A stretch of DNA of 64,000 bases from Gaiellasilicea sp963811885 (GCA_963811885.1 CAWETB010000015.1:62001-126000); one strand, 5' to 3'. Counted from the first letter of the stretch, positions 36,894 through 49,100 are shown. Numbers and translations: made by a program. The notes: generated from the sequence alone by a model not told the origin.

Positions 36894-38162
36894 ATGGCTA
36901 CGACCAAGCGATATGACGTAAAGGATCTTGCGCTCGCCTCCGACGGCGTCCGCAGGATCGAGTGGGCCGACCGGCAGATGCCGGTGCTGGCCGCGATCCG
37001 CGAGCGGTTCGAGACCGAGCAGCCCCTGTCGGGCTACCGGATCTCGGCCTGCCTGCATGTGACGACCGAGACGGCGAACCTGATGCGCACGCTCCAGGCG
37101 GGCGGCGCCGACGTCGTCATCTGCGCGTCCAACCCGCTCTCGACGCAGGACGACGTCGCTGCCGCGCTCGTCGACGAGTACGGGATCTCGACCTTCGCGA
37201 TCAAGGGCGAGGACAACGACTCGTACTACCAGCACATCGAGGCCGCGGTCGACCACAAGCCCCACATCACGATGGACGACGGCGCCGACGTGATCGGCGT
37301 CCTCCACACCGCCCGCCGGGAGCAGCTCGGCGACGTGATCGCGGGCACGGAGGAGACCACCACCGGCGTCATCCGCCTGAAGGCACTCGAGCGGGACGGC
37401 AAGCTCGCGTTCCCGGTCGTCGCGGTCAACGAGGCGAAGACCAAGCATCTCTTCGACAACCGCTACGGCACCGGCCAGTCGACGCTCGACGGCATCATCC
37501 GCGCCACGAACGTCCTCCTCGCCGGGCGCACGCTCGTCGTCGCCGGCTACGGCTGGTGCGGACGCGGCGTCGCGATGCGGGCGAAGGGGATGGGCTCGAA
37601 CGTGATCGTCACCGAGGTCGACCCGATGAAGGCGATCGAGGCGGTCATGGACGGCTTCCTCGTGATGCCGATGGAGGAGGCCGCCAAGGTCGGCGACATC
37701 TTCATCACCGCGACGGGCGACAAGTCCGTTGTCGCGAAGAGCCACATGGAGCAGATGAAGGACGGTGCGCTCCTCGCCAACACGGGCCACTTCAACGTCG
37801 AGATCGAGCTGCCGGCGCTGCGCGCGCTCGCCAGCGAGACCCGGCAGGCGCGTGAGTTCGTCGAGGAGTTCACGCTGGCGGACGGCCGCCGGATCTACCT
37901 GATCGCGGACGGCCGCCTCGTCAACCTCGCCGCTGCCGAGGGGCATCCGGCCCAGGTGATGGACATGTCCTTCGCCAACCAGGCCCTCTCCGCCGAGTAC
38001 GTCGTCCAGAACGCGACGTCGCTCGAGAAGAAGGTCTACGTGGTGCCGGAGGAGATCGACAACGAGATCGCGCGCCTGAAGCTCGCGACGATGGGCGTCG
38101 AGATCGACCAGCTGACCGAGGAGCAGGCGAAGTACCTGGCCTCGTGGGACGAAGGAACCTAA
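36894..38162 (+). CDS. ahcY: S-adenosylhomocysteine hydrolase
   Basis: 422 aa. DLALASDGVRRIEWADRQMP, SACLHVTTETANLMRTLQAG, CASNPLSTQDDVAAAL, the NAD loop VVAGYGWCGRGVAMRAKG, ANTGHFNVEIE and the C-terminal QVMDMSFANQALS. It splits SAH to homocysteine and adenosine. It lacks the long insert of eukaryotic-type enzymes and ends KYLASWDEGT, as in the shorter Thermotoga/archaeal-like branch. Followed with an 19-base overlap by mtnA. Confidence 0.95.
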   Translation: MATTKRYDVKDLALASDGVRRIEWADRQMPVLAAIRERFETEQPLSGYRISACLHVTTETANLMRTLQAGGADVVICASNPLSTQDDVAAALVDEYGISTFAIKGEDNDSYYQHIEAAVDHKPHITMDDGADVIGVLHTARREQLGDVIAGTEETTTGVIRLKALERDGKLAFPVVAVNEAKTKHLFDNRYGTGQSTLDGIIRATNVLLAGRTLVVAGYGWCGRGVAMRAKGMGSNVIVTEVDPMKAIEAVMDGFLVMPMEEAAKVGDIFITATGDKSVVAKSHMEQMKDGALLANTGHFNVEIELPALRALASETRQAREFVEEFTLADGRRIYLIADGRLVNLAAAEGHPAQVMDMSFANQALSAEYVVQNATSLEKKVYVVPEEIDNEIARLKLATMGVEIDQLTEEQAKYLASWDEGT

Positions 38163-39094
38163 GCCCCGAGGAGATCGTTCGTCTGGAAGCCGGTGCGGTC
38201 GTCCTGCTCGACCAGCGCCGGCTTCCGGACGAGGAAGTCGAGCTCCGCTGCGAGTCCGCCGCCGAGGTGGCCGACGCGATCCGGACGCTCGCCGTGCGCG
38301 GCGCTCCGGCGATCGGCGTCGCCGCGGCGTACGGGTACGCGCTCGCGGCGGAGCGTGGGGAGGACCTGGACGCGGCGTACCGAGTCCTGGCCGAGTCGCG
38401 GCCGACGGCCGTCAATCTCGTCTGGGCGCTCGAGCAGATGCGGGACGACCCGTCCGCCGAGCGGGCTCGCGCCCTGCACGAGGCCGAGGTCGATCGCTGC
38501 AAGCGCATGGGAGCGCATGCAGCCGTCCTGTTCGGGCCGGGCACGAAGGCGTTGACGCACTGCAACGCCGGCGGGCTCGCGACGGGCGGCTACGGCTCGG
38601 CCGTCGGGGCGCTGCGTGCGGCGTGGGAGGAGGGCCTGTTGGCGCATGTGTGGGTCGACGAGACGCGGCCGCTGCTCCAGGGGGCGAGGTTGACGGCCTG
38701 GGAGCTCGAAGCGCTCGGTGTTCCGCACGCCGTGATCGCCGACTCGGCGGCCGCGCATCTGATGAGCCGCGGCGAGGTCGACTGCATCGTCACCGGAGCC
38801 GACCGGATCGCCGCCAACGGCGACTCCGCGAACAAGATCGGGACGTATGGTCTCGCCGTGGCCGCTGCCCATCACCGGATCCCGCTCTATGTCGTCGCGC
38901 CGACCTCGACGATCGATCTTGCGACGGCGACCGGAGCGGGGATCCCGATCGAGGAGCGCGACGGCGCCGAGATCACCAGCCGCTTCGAAGCCCACAACCC
39001 CGCCTTCGACGTCACTCCGGCAGAGCTGATCGCGGCGATCGTGACGGAGGACGGCGTGCACCGGCCGCCGTACGGGGAGTCGCTGCCGCGATGA
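38144..39094 (+). CDS. mtnA: S-methyl-5-thioribose-1-phosphate isomerase
   Basis: 316 aa. GTG start inside the ahcY end. Family motifs: RTLAVRGAPAIGVAAAYG, THCNAGGLATGGYGSAVGAL, the Asp motif TGADRIAANGDSANKIGTY and IEERDGAEIT. Catalytic Cys in HCNAGG and Asp in GADRI. Methionine salvage step after MTA cleavage; joined with ahcY this forms a methyl-cycle block. Confidence 0.94.
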   Translation: MGRRNLSPEEIVRLEAGAVVLLDQRRLPDEEVELRCESAAEVADAIRTLAVRGAPAIGVAAAYGYALAAERGEDLDAAYRVLAESRPTAVNLVWALEQMRDDPSAERARALHEAEVDRCKRMGAHAAVLFGPGTKALTHCNAGGLATGGYGSAVGALRAAWEEGLLAHVWVDETRPLLQGARLTAWELEALGVPHAVIADSAAAHLMSRGEVDCIVTGADRIAANGDSANKIGTYGLAVAAAHHRIPLYVVAPTSTIDLATATGAGIPIEERDGAEITSRFEAHNPAFDVTPAELIAAIVTEDGVHRPPYGESLPR

Positions 39095-39831
39095 GCGTCA
39101 TCGACGAGATCACGCGGGAAGTCGAGACCGATCCGGCTTCCGTCGGCCTGATCCTGCACGGGTCGCGGGCGGCCGGAACGGATCGGCGAGGGCTCGGACT
39201 TCGACCTGATGCGCGTCGTCACCGACGAGGCGTATCCGTCCTGCGCGGCGCTCCGCGAGAAGCGGACGGGCGCCGATGGGTTGGCGGCCGACATCTTCTA
39301 CTCGTCGCCCGAGCGGCTGTCGGACCTGGCGGAGCGCCCCGATTGGCGGGTACGGCATGCTCGTCACCGGCCGCGTCCTCGTCGACCGCGGCCCGCTGGC
39401 TGCGCTCGTCGAGACCACCCTCAGCCGCGCGGGCGAGCACGCACACGCGCAACTCGACGAGCACTACGACGCACTATCTGAACTGCCTGGTCCGCTCGCT
39501 GAAGGCGTGGCGTCGCGGCGACGAGCTCGGGGGGCGCATGCAGGCGTCGGAGTCCGCGCTCCACCTCGTGCGCACGCTCTTCGCGCTCGAGCACCGGTGG
39601 CATCCCTACCACGACCAGCTCGCCGGCCCGCTGCGCGAGCTGGAAGCCGCTCAAGGGTGGAGCGAGGGCGAGCTCGCCGAGCTGCTGCTCCGGCTCGTCC
39701 GTGATGCCGACCCGACGTTCCAGCAGGAGCTCGAGCTTCGCGTCGAAGCGCTGCTGGAGTCCCGCGGCGTCCAGCACCAGTGGGGTCCCGAGGACGATCT
39801 GCAGCCGCTCAAGGAGCACCGGTTCCGATGA
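39091..39831 (+). CDS. Nucleotidyltransferase-fold protein, three frame shifts
   Basis: ATG overlaps the mtnA stop. GSRAAGTIGEGSDFDLMRVV is the MNT-type GSx10DxD active site. A helical C-terminal half (SLKAWRRGDELGGRMQASES, LHLVRTLFALEHRWHPYHDQ) resembles the HEPN-like or substrate-binding region of aminoglycoside adenylyltransferase relatives. +1 shifts near 39181, 39347 and 39471. About 245 aa when corrected. Substrate unknown; could adenylylate a small molecule. Confidence 0.75.
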   Translation: MSVIDEITREVETDPASVGLILHGSRAAGTDRRGLGLRPDARRHRRGVSVLRGAPREADGRRWVGGRHLLLVARAAVGPGGAPRLAGTACSSPAASSSTAARWLRSSRPPSAARASTHTRNSTSTTTHYLNCLVRSLKAWRRGDELGGRMQASESALHLVRTLFALEHRWHPYHDQLAGPLRELEAAQGWSEGELAELLLRLVRDADPTFQQELELRVEALLESRGVQHQWGPEDDLQPLKEHRFR

Positions 39832-40602
39832 AGGCGATCATCCTCGCCGGCGGCTACGCGACGCGGCTGCAGCCCCTCACCGACGATCTCTCCAAGTGCC
39901 TGCTGCCGGTCGGCGGCAAGCCGATGGTCGACTGGATCCTCGACCGGGTCCGAGCGGCCGAGGAGATCGAGGAGGTGCACGTCGTCACGAACAGCCGCTT
40001 CGCCCGTGACTTCGAGCACTGGGCGCTGGCAAAGGACGACGTCACCGTCCACGACGACGGGACGCGCTCGAACGACGACCGGCTCGGCGCGATCGGCGAC
40101 GTCGCCTTCACGCTCGAGCGAGCCGCGCATCGTCGACGACGACGTGATCGTGATCGCGGGCGACAACCTCTTCGACTACGACCTGCAGGACTACATCGAC
40201 TTCTGGCGCGGCAAGGGCGTTGCCAGCGCGGTCGCCGTCCGCGATGTGGGCGACCTCAGGCTCGCGAGCCAGTACGGGATCGTCGAGCTCGACGGCGACG
40301 ACCGCGTGATCGACTTCGTCGAGAAGCCGCCCGAGCCGACAAGCACGCTCGCCGCGACGGCGACGTACATCTACCACCGCGAGCATCTGCCGCTCGTCGC
40401 GCGCTATCTCGCCGAGGGCAATGCGCCCGACCAGTCCGGCAGCTTCATCGAATGGCTCCGCTCGCGCGAGCCGGTCTACGGCTACTCGTTCGCCGGGATC
40501 TGGCTCGACATCGGCGACAAGGAACAGCTGCTCGCCGCGGACAACATGCTCCGGCGAGCGCACGGCCTGCCCGAGCGCGACGAGTACGAGCTCGAGATCT
40601 AG
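39828..40602 (+). CDS. Sugar nucleotidyltransferase (RmlA/GlmU-like), one frame shift
   Basis: ATGA overlap with the preceding gene. MKAIILAGGYATRLQPLTDD, SKCLLPVGGKPMVDWILDRV, then VDDDVIVIAGDNLFDYDLQD, YGIVELDGDDRVIDFVEKP and SFAGIWLDIGDKEQLLAAD. A +1 shift near 40119. About 257 aa. Probable glucose- or other sugar-1-phosphate nucleotidyltransferase without a beta-helix domain. Confidence 0.87.
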
Positions 40603-40659
40603 CGAATCGTCACGACTGCGTGACACACCCGTGACGGCTGCGTCCGTACGGTCAAGGCA

Positions 40660-41319
40660 GTGCTCCTCGACGTCCTGTTGCCGCACCGGTGCGCCGCATG
40701 CGGCGTGCCCGGGTCCGCGTTCTGCGCCGGCTGTCACGACGCGCTGATCCGGCTCGCGCCGCCGCTCTGCGATCGCTGCGGCTCCCCCGGCGCCTGGCCG
40801 GTGAAGCGGTGCGCCGAGTGCAGCGGCAGGCGGATCGCGTTCGCGAGCGCGCGGGCCGCGATCGTCTACGACGAGCCGGCGCGGCGGTTCGTCCAGGCGT
40901 GGAAGGAGCACGGGCAGCGGCGCCTTGCCCGCGAGGCGGCCGCGATCGTCGCCGAGACGCTGTCGCGTCCTGCCGTCGCTGCGATCGGGTTCGTCCCGGC
41001 CGACGGGGAGCGGGCGCTGCGCCGGGGCCACCGGCCGGCCGAGGCGCTCGCGCGCGAGCTCGGCCGCGTCTGGGAGCTGCCGGTCGCGCCCTTCCTCCGG
41101 CGTTCGCGCTCGGTCGAGCGTCAGCGAGGGCTGGGGCTGCAGGAGCGGCGGCGGAACGTTCGCGGTGCGTTCGTCCCGGCGCGCGCGTCGCCGGCCCGAG
41201 TCTGCCTGGTCGACGACATCTACACGAGCGGCGCCACCGCCGGCGCCGCGGCGTCCGCGCTCCGGCAGGGCGGCGCGCGAAGAGTGGAGGTGGTGACGCT
41301 GGCACGCGCCGTTCGCTGA
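40660..41319 (+). CDS. comF: ComF family phosphoribosyltransferase-like protein
   Basis: 219 aa, GTG start. N-terminal zinc-binding cysteines CAACGVPGSAFCAGC and CDRCGSPGAWPVKRCAEC; PRPP-binding motif VCLVDDIYTSGATAGAA near residue 185; RQRGLGLQERRRNVRGAF. Associated with DNA uptake in competent species. It sits before hpf-secA, a common arrangement. A 57-base gap upstream holds a small GTCACG/CGTGAC repeat of no clear role. Confidence 0.92.
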   Translation: MLLDVLLPHRCAACGVPGSAFCAGCHDALIRLAPPLCDRCGSPGAWPVKRCAECSGRRIAFASARAAIVYDEPARRFVQAWKEHGQRRLAREAAAIVAETLSRPAVAAIGFVPADGERALRRGHRPAEALARELGRVWELPVAPFLRRSRSVERQRGLGLQERRRNVRGAFVPARASPARVCLVDDIYTSGATAGAAASALRQGGARRVEVVTLARAVR

Positions 41320-41387
41320 GTCGAGGCCTCGGCCCTCCTGACCCAAGTGGGTTACCCTGAAGGGAACCACCGGATGGAGGAGACGCG

Positions 41388-41933
41388 ATGCGACTCGAGG
41401 TCAAAGGCCGAAACGTCGAGGTCAACGATTCGATCCGGAGGTACGCCGAGGACAAGCTCGACAAGATCGAGAAGCAGCTCCCGGAGCCGACGCAGATCGA
41501 GGTCGAGCTGACGCTCGAGACGAATCCGTCGATCGCCGACGACCACATCGCCGAGGCGACCGTGTGGACGAAGGGCTCGACCATGCGCGTCCGCGAGCGC
41601 TCGGCCGGCTTCGAGGCCTCGATCGACCAGCTCGCCGACAAGCTCGAGCGGCAGGTGAAGCGCTACCGCGAGAAGCGCAGTCGCCGCGAGACGGGCCGGC
41701 GCGCCAACGGCAGCGGCTCCGACGAGCCGACGTTCTCGGGCCGGCAGCTCGAGCGGATGATCGTCAAGTCGAAGCAGTTCGACCTGCAGCCGCTGACGCC
41801 CGACGAGGCCACGGTCGAGCTGGAGCTGATCGGCCACGACTTCTTCGTCTTCGTGAACATCGAGACGGGACAGCAGAACGTCGTCTACCGCCGGCGCGAC
41901 GGCGCGTACGGGTTGATCGAGCCGCAGCAGTAG
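41388..41933 (+). CDS. hpf: Long-form ribosome hibernation promoting factor
   Basis: 181 aa. N-domain MRLEVKGRNVEVNDSIRRYA and LEVELTLETNPSIADDHIAE-like strand region bind the 30S; the C-terminal dimer domain appears in IVKSKQFDLQPLTPDEATVE and FVFVNIETGQQNVVYRRRDG. GGAGGAG 6 bases before ATG. Forms 100S dimers in stationary phase. Confidence 0.95.
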   Translation: MRLEVKGRNVEVNDSIRRYAEDKLDKIEKQLPEPTQIEVELTLETNPSIADDHIAEATVWTKGSTMRVRERSAGFEASIDQLADKLERQVKRYREKRSRRETGRRANGSGSDEPTFSGRQLERMIVKSKQFDLQPLTPDEATVELELIGHDFFVFVNIETGQQNVVYRRRDGAYGLIEPQQ

Positions 41934-41934
41934 C

Positions 41935-42500
41935 GTGGGGCTCTTCCGGCGCGACAAGCCTCTGCACGAGCAGCTCGCGGAGGAGGCAGACCTGGAGATC
42001 GGCTCCGACGACGGAGACGGCCGAGCCGGGTCCGCCGGACGCCGTCACGGCTCGCCGGGCTGATGCACGGGCTCGCCGACGGCTTCCTGTCGGCTCCGCC
42101 GGATGAGTTCGGCCGGCCGTCGCCGTTGGGTGAGGTGGCGCTGCACGGAGTCCCGCGCCCGCGCGAGTGGGACACGATCGCGACCGTCGCGGCCGAGCTG
42201 CCGGGCGACGACGTGCACTTCACGTCGCTTCCCGACGGCACGCTCGTGGTCGAGGAGGACGTCCCCGACGGCGCGCTGAATCCGCTTGCCGACGCGATCG
42301 AGGCTGCGATCAACCCGCCCTACTACGCCGAGGGCGTCCGCCGGGGCGACGCGGTCTGGGCGGTGGGCGCGAGGCGAATCCAGGTGCGCTCGTTCCCGGA
42401 CGTCGAGGGGGACGAGCTCGAGCTGGTCGAGGACGGCCAGTTCGTCGTCGGGCGCCGGATCGACGGCGACCTCTTCGAGGTCCAGGTCTCGCCTGTCTAG
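41935..42500 (+). CDS. Conserved-looking protein downstream of hpf, two frame shifts
   Basis: GTG at 41935 (MGLFRRDKPLHEQLAEEADL). Shifts of +1 near 42011 and 42058 lead to HGLADGFLSAPPDEFGRPSP and the main part REWDTIATVAAELPGDDVHF, DGTLVVEEDVPDGALNPLAD, ending DLFEVQVSPV. Corrected length about 188 aa. No known domain recognised; the position after hpf suggests cotranscription. An ATG at 42063 gives a shorter alternative. Confidence 0.6.
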
Positions 42501-43428
42501 AAGGCGGCGTTGACGATCGCCCAGACGCTGAAGCCGAGCTTCCGTCCGGACGCGTAGGCGAGCCCGCGCCGCCCGAGCTGCGCGTGGAACCGTGGCTCGA
42601 GTCGGCGGAAGAGCGTGTCGTGGCCGTTCTTGAGCTGGCGCAGCCGCAGCTCGCGGCCGAGCCCGTACGCGACGAGCCCCTGGGAGTAGCCGAGGAAGCG
42701 GGCGTTCCGCGGCAACGGGTAGTTCTGCGTCGGCGCAGCGCTGTGAATCTCCAATCCGGCAGCCGTCTTGACGATCAGGCCCGGGGCGGCGAGCACGGCG
42801 GCCTGGACGGCCCCGGGTGCGAACGTGCGCTCCCGGATCAGCCGGCCGGCGGTCGAGAACGTCAGCACGCTGCCGTTCTCGAGCACCGCGGCGTAGCCGC
42901 GCGAGTGCGCGCTCAGGTAGACGACCGGGTCCGAGGCCGTGAACGAGAAGCGCCGCGACCCGTTCGGCGCGAGGACGACGATCGTCCGGCCGGTCGCGTA
43001 CGGGAGCGACCCTTCCCAGACGCTGCCGAGGATGACCGGCGGCGGCCCGTCCACGTCGGCCGGGAGGAACGCGAGGCGCTTCGCCCTCGCCAGGCCGCCC
43101 TTCGTCCAGAGCGACCATTCGCGGATGTTCCCGCCGGTGTAGGTCAGCCAGAGCGCGCGGCCCTCGCGTCGCGATCACCCCTGCGACGCCGCTGCCCGTG
43201 CTCGTGCTGACGAAGCAGTGACTCGCGAGCCGGCGGTCGCCCCTGGTGGCGACGTTCCAGAGCCTCACTTCATGGCAGCCGTGCTTGTACTCGTCCGCGT
43301 AGGACACATCGGTACCGGCGACGGCGACGCTCGAGATCGGCCCCGCGACCTGCCGCTCGCGCGCCGTTGCGGCGGCGGCGGCCGGCACGACCGCGAGAAT
43401 GAGACCAAGGGCGAGGAACTCGACGCAT
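42497..43428 (-). CDS. Secreted beta-propeller-like protein, two frame shifts
   Basis: ATG at 43428; MRR then, after one extra base near 43418, FLALGLILAVVPAAAAA completes a signal peptide. A second +1 shift near 43165 (IAT to EGRALWLTYTGGNIREWSLW). Repeated strand patterns (VAVAGTDVSYADEYKHGCHE, VVYLSAHSRGYAAVLENGSV, AVLAAPGLIVKTAAGLEIHS) suggest a WD/PQQ-type propeller. Extracellular; function unknown. Overlaps the end of the preceding plus-strand gene by 4 bases. Confidence 0.65.
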
Positions 43429-43495
43429 CGCGTTGGACGCTACTCCGGAGCTGTTAGTCCGCCGTGAAGTCGGGGTGAAGAAATAGCCGAACGGC

Positions 43496-43501
43496 TACCC
43501 T
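43496..43501 (+). promoter_or_regulatory. -10 box TACCCT before secA
   Basis: TACCCT ends 6 bases before the ATG at 43508, matching the leaderless pattern. The box overlaps a 6-bp inverted repeat TAGCCG-AA-CGGCTA (43484-43497), which could be an operator. Confidence 0.5.
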
Positions 43502-43507
43502 GTGGCG

Positions 43508-46186
<2,679 letters not shown>

Positions 46187-46228
46187 TCCAGCTCTTCGTC
46201 CGGAGCCCTGTAGCCGCCCTTCCGGCGG

Positions 46229-46234
46229 TACGAT
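46229..46234 (+). promoter_or_regulatory. -10 box TACGAT before prfB
   Basis: TACGAT, 6 bases, then the GTG at 46241. Leaderless pattern; no SD present. Confidence 0.5.
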
Positions 46235-46240
46235 CCGTGC

Positions 46241-47345
46241 GTGTCCGAGACCGCCATCCCGCTCGACCAGCAGCTCGAGGAGATCAGAGCCCAGCTCGCC
46301 TGGGTTCGTGATTACCTTTGACCCCGACGCGGTAGCCTCCCGCGTCGCCGAGCTCGAGCAGGAGATGGGCGCGCCCGGGTTCTGGGACGACCAGGCCCAC
46401 GCGACCGCCGTCTCGACCGAGCACGCCCGCCTGTCGAAGCGGCTCGAGCGCTACGAGCGCCTGCAGGGCGAGCACGACGACGCCGCCGAGCTGCTCCAGC
46501 TCGAGCCCGAGCTCTCGGCCGACATCGAGAACCAGCTGCAGCCGCTCCGCCGCGAGCTCGAGCGGCTCCAGGAGGACGCGCTCTTCAACGGCGAGTACGA
46601 CGCCGGCGACGCCGTCGTCTCGATCCACGCCGGCGCGGGCGGCACCGACGCGCAGGACTGGGCCGAGATGCTGCTGCGCATGTACCTGCGCTGGGCCGCC
46701 GGCCGCGGTTTCCAGGCCGAGCTCGTCGAGGCGAGCCCCGGCGAGGAAGCCGGCCTGAAGTCGGCGACGCTGACCGCGAAGGGCGAGAACGCCTACGGGC
46801 TCTTCAAGGCCGAGCGCGGCGTCCACCGGCTCGTCCGCCTGAGCCCGTTCGACAGCGCCCATCGCCGCCACACGGCGTTCGCACAGGTCGTCGTCGCGCC
46901 GCTCCTGCCCGACGAGAGCGCGGTCGAGATCGACGAGAGCGACCTCCGGATCGACACCTACCGCGCCTCGGGGGCCGGCGGCCAGCACGTGAACAAGACC
47001 GACTCCGCCGTCCGGATCACGCACCTGCCCAGCGGCATCGTCGTCCAGTGCCAGAACGAGCGCTCGCAGATGTCGAACAAGCAGACGGCGCTGCGCATCC
47101 TCAAGTCCCGCCTCGTCGAGCTCCAGGAGGAGGAGCGCGAGGCCGAGCTCGCCCGCGAGCGCGGCGCCGCGCAGGACACCGGCTTCGGAAGTCAAATCCG
47201 GAGCTATGTGCTCCAGCCCTACCAGCTCGTGAAGGACCTGCGGACGAATTACGAGGTCGGGAACGCCCAGGGCGTGCTCGACGGCAACCTCGACGGCTTC
47301 GTGCGGGAGTACCTGCTCGCGAAGGCATCCGGGAAGGCCGTCTAA
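46241..47345 (+). CDS. prfB: Peptide chain release factor 2, expressed by programmed +1 frameshift
   Basis: Frame 0 starts at GTG 46241 (MSETAIPLDQQLEEIRAQLA) and meets an in-frame TGA at 46319 within CTT TGA C. After a +1 slip the product continues DPDAVASRVAELEQEMGAPG, with the GGQ loop seen as GAGGQHVNKTDSAVRIT and the SPF tripeptide in RLVRLSPFDSAHRRH. Joined length 367 aa, the family norm. The site is autoregulatory: low RF2 slows termination at UGA and favours slippage. Recognises UGA and UAA. Confidence 0.95.
46316..46321 (+). other. prfB programmed frameshift site CTT TGA (C)
   Basis: Classical CTT TGA C heptamer, 26 codons into prfB. The SD-like stimulator that usually sits 3 bases upstream is not obvious (TTCGTGATTAC precedes). 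Confidence 0.9.
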
Positions 47346-47421
47346 CCGACCTGTCGGCTAGACTGGGTCGCCCCACAGATGCCGGAGCGGCGCACGTGCG
47401 GCCGAACTCCCCTTCATTCCG

Positions 47422-48207
47422 GTGACTGACCTCGATATGCAGACAGACGTGAGCGAAACCGTGCAGGAACCAGTAGCTGTGCCGGAAAACGGCGTGCCCG
47501 TCGATCCCGCGATCGCGGGGACGATGATCGTGTTCGAGGGCGTGACCAAGGTCTACGACCCGAACGTCGTCGCGCTCAACGACGTCTCGTTCGTGATCGA
47601 GAAGGGCGAGTTCGTCTTCGTCGTCGGCGCCTCCGGCTCCGGCAAGTCGACCATGATCCGGCTGCTCCTGAAGGAGCTCGAGCCGAGCTCGGGACGGATC
47701 CTCGTCGGCGGCCGCGACCTGACGCGGCTCAAGCATTCGAAGGTGCCGCTGCTGCGCCGCAACGTCGGCTGCGTCTTCCAGGACTTCAAGCTCCTGCGCG
47801 ACCGCTCGGCGGCCGAGAACGTCGCCTACGCGCTCAAGGTGCAGGGCGAGAGCGCGACGAACATCCGCCGCAAGGTGCCCGAGGTGCTCTCGCTCGTCGG
47901 GCTCTCCGACAAGATGAGCTCCCTGCCGGACGAGCTCTCGGGCGGCGAGCAGCAGCGCGTCTCGATCGCGCGCGCCGTCGTCAACCATCCGCCGCTTCTG
48001 ATCTGCGACGAGCCGACCGGGAACCTCGACCCCGACACCTCCGTCGGGATCATGCAGCTGCTTTACAGAATCAACCGTGCGGGCACGACGATCCTGATGG
48101 TCACCCACGACCGCGAGATGGTCGACAAGATGCGCCGGCGCGTGATCGCACTCGAGGACGGCCGGCTGGCGCGCGACGAGCGCCGCGGCGGGTACGAGAG
48201 CGAATGA
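47422..48207 (+). CDS. ftsE: Cell division ATP-binding protein FtsE
   Basis: 261 aa. N-terminal acidic extension of about 35 residues, then VFEGVTKVYDPNVVALNDVS, Walker A VGASGSGKSTMIRLLL, signature LSGGEQQRVSIARAVVN, Walker B LLICDEPTGNLDPDT and the H-loop VTHDREMV. A GTG start is used; an inner ATG at 47437 is possible. A -10-like TAGACT lies about 60 bases upstream. With FtsX it controls septal peptidoglycan hydrolysis. Confidence 0.95.
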   Translation: MTDLDMQTDVSETVQEPVAVPENGVPVDPAIAGTMIVFEGVTKVYDPNVVALNDVSFVIEKGEFVFVVGASGSGKSTMIRLLLKELEPSSGRILVGGRDLTRLKHSKVPLLRRNVGCVFQDFKLLRDRSAAENVAYALKVQGESATNIRRKVPEVLSLVGLSDKMSSLPDELSGGEQQRVSIARAVVNHPPLLICDEPTGNLDPDTSVGIMQLLYRINRAGTTILMVTHDREMVDKMRRRVIALEDGRLARDERRGGYESE

Positions 48208-49094
48208 GGCTCAAGCTCCTCTTCTCCGAGTCGGTCCGCTCGCTGGGCGCCAACCTCTCGACCACGATCGCGGCGACGATGACCGTGCTGATCGGCATGT
48301 TCCTGCTCGGGCTCTTCATCGCGCTCGGCTCCTGGGCGCAGGCCTTCGGCGACCACCAGAAGGAGAAGCTGCTCGTCAAGGTCTACTTCTGCACCGAGTC
48401 GACCTGCAAGAGCGAGGCGACCGACAAGCAGATCAACGCCGTCCGCATGAAGCTGGACTCGGATCCGCTCGTCAAGGACGTGCGCTGGGTCCCGAAGGCG
48501 GCGGCGCTCGAGCGGATGCGGAAGTTGCAGCCCGAGATCGTCGAGAACCTGCCCGGGAACCCGCTTCCCGACGCGTTCGAGGTGACGCCGGTCGACGGTG
48601 AGCACGCGAAGGAGATCGGCCGCAACCTGCGCGCGCCGACGCTGCCGCCCGGGATCGAGAAGATCAACGACGGCGGGGTCGTCTCCGACCGGGTTCTCAC
48701 CGTCGCAAAGGTGCTCTCGACCGCCTTCCTGCTCGCGACGATCGTGCTCCTGATCTCCTCGACGCTCCTGATCGCGAACACGATTCGGCTTTCGATCTTC
48801 TCGCGGAAGCGTGAGATCGAGGTGATGAAGCTCGTCGGGGCGACGAACTGGTTCGTGCGCGGGCCGTTCATGCTCGAGGGGTTGATCTGCGGCGTGCTCG
48901 GCTCGGTCGCCGCCGTCCTCCTGCTGATGATCGGCAAGGCCGTCGTGCTCGAGCGGATCACCAACCAGTTCGACGCCGGTGCCGGCGTCCAGGCCTGGTC
49001 GTTCGCGACCATCGCCCTGATCGTCATCCTCGTCGGCCTGACGGTCGGCGCCGTCGGCTCCGGAATCACCCTCCGCCGCTTCCTCCAGGTCTAG
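48204..49094 (+). CDS. ftsX: Cell division permease-like protein FtsX
   Basis: 296 aa. ATGA overlap with ftsE. First helix (ATMTVLIGMFLLGLFIALGS), extracellular loop with Cys-x5-Cys (VYFCTESTCKSEA), then three helices, and the FtsX signature RKREIEVMKLVGATNWFVRG. Partner of FtsE; the outer loop would contact a hydrolase activator. Confidence 0.95.
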   Translation: MRLKLLFSESVRSLGANLSTTIAATMTVLIGMFLLGLFIALGSWAQAFGDHQKEKLLVKVYFCTESTCKSEATDKQINAVRMKLDSDPLVKDVRWVPKAAALERMRKLQPEIVENLPGNPLPDAFEVTPVDGEHAKEIGRNLRAPTLPPGIEKINDGGVVSDRVLTVAKVLSTAFLLATIVLLISSTLLIANTIRLSIFSRKREIEVMKLVGATNWFVRGPFMLEGLICGVLGSVAAVLLLMIGKAVVLERITNQFDAGAGVQAWSFATIALIVILVGLTVGAVGSGITLRRFLQV

Positions 49095-49100
49095 CCCGCA

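Noticed and set aside
46308..46321. Frame break at the start of prfB read as another sequencing insertion
   Set aside because: The exact CTT TGA C context and correct RF2 length show the known programmed site.
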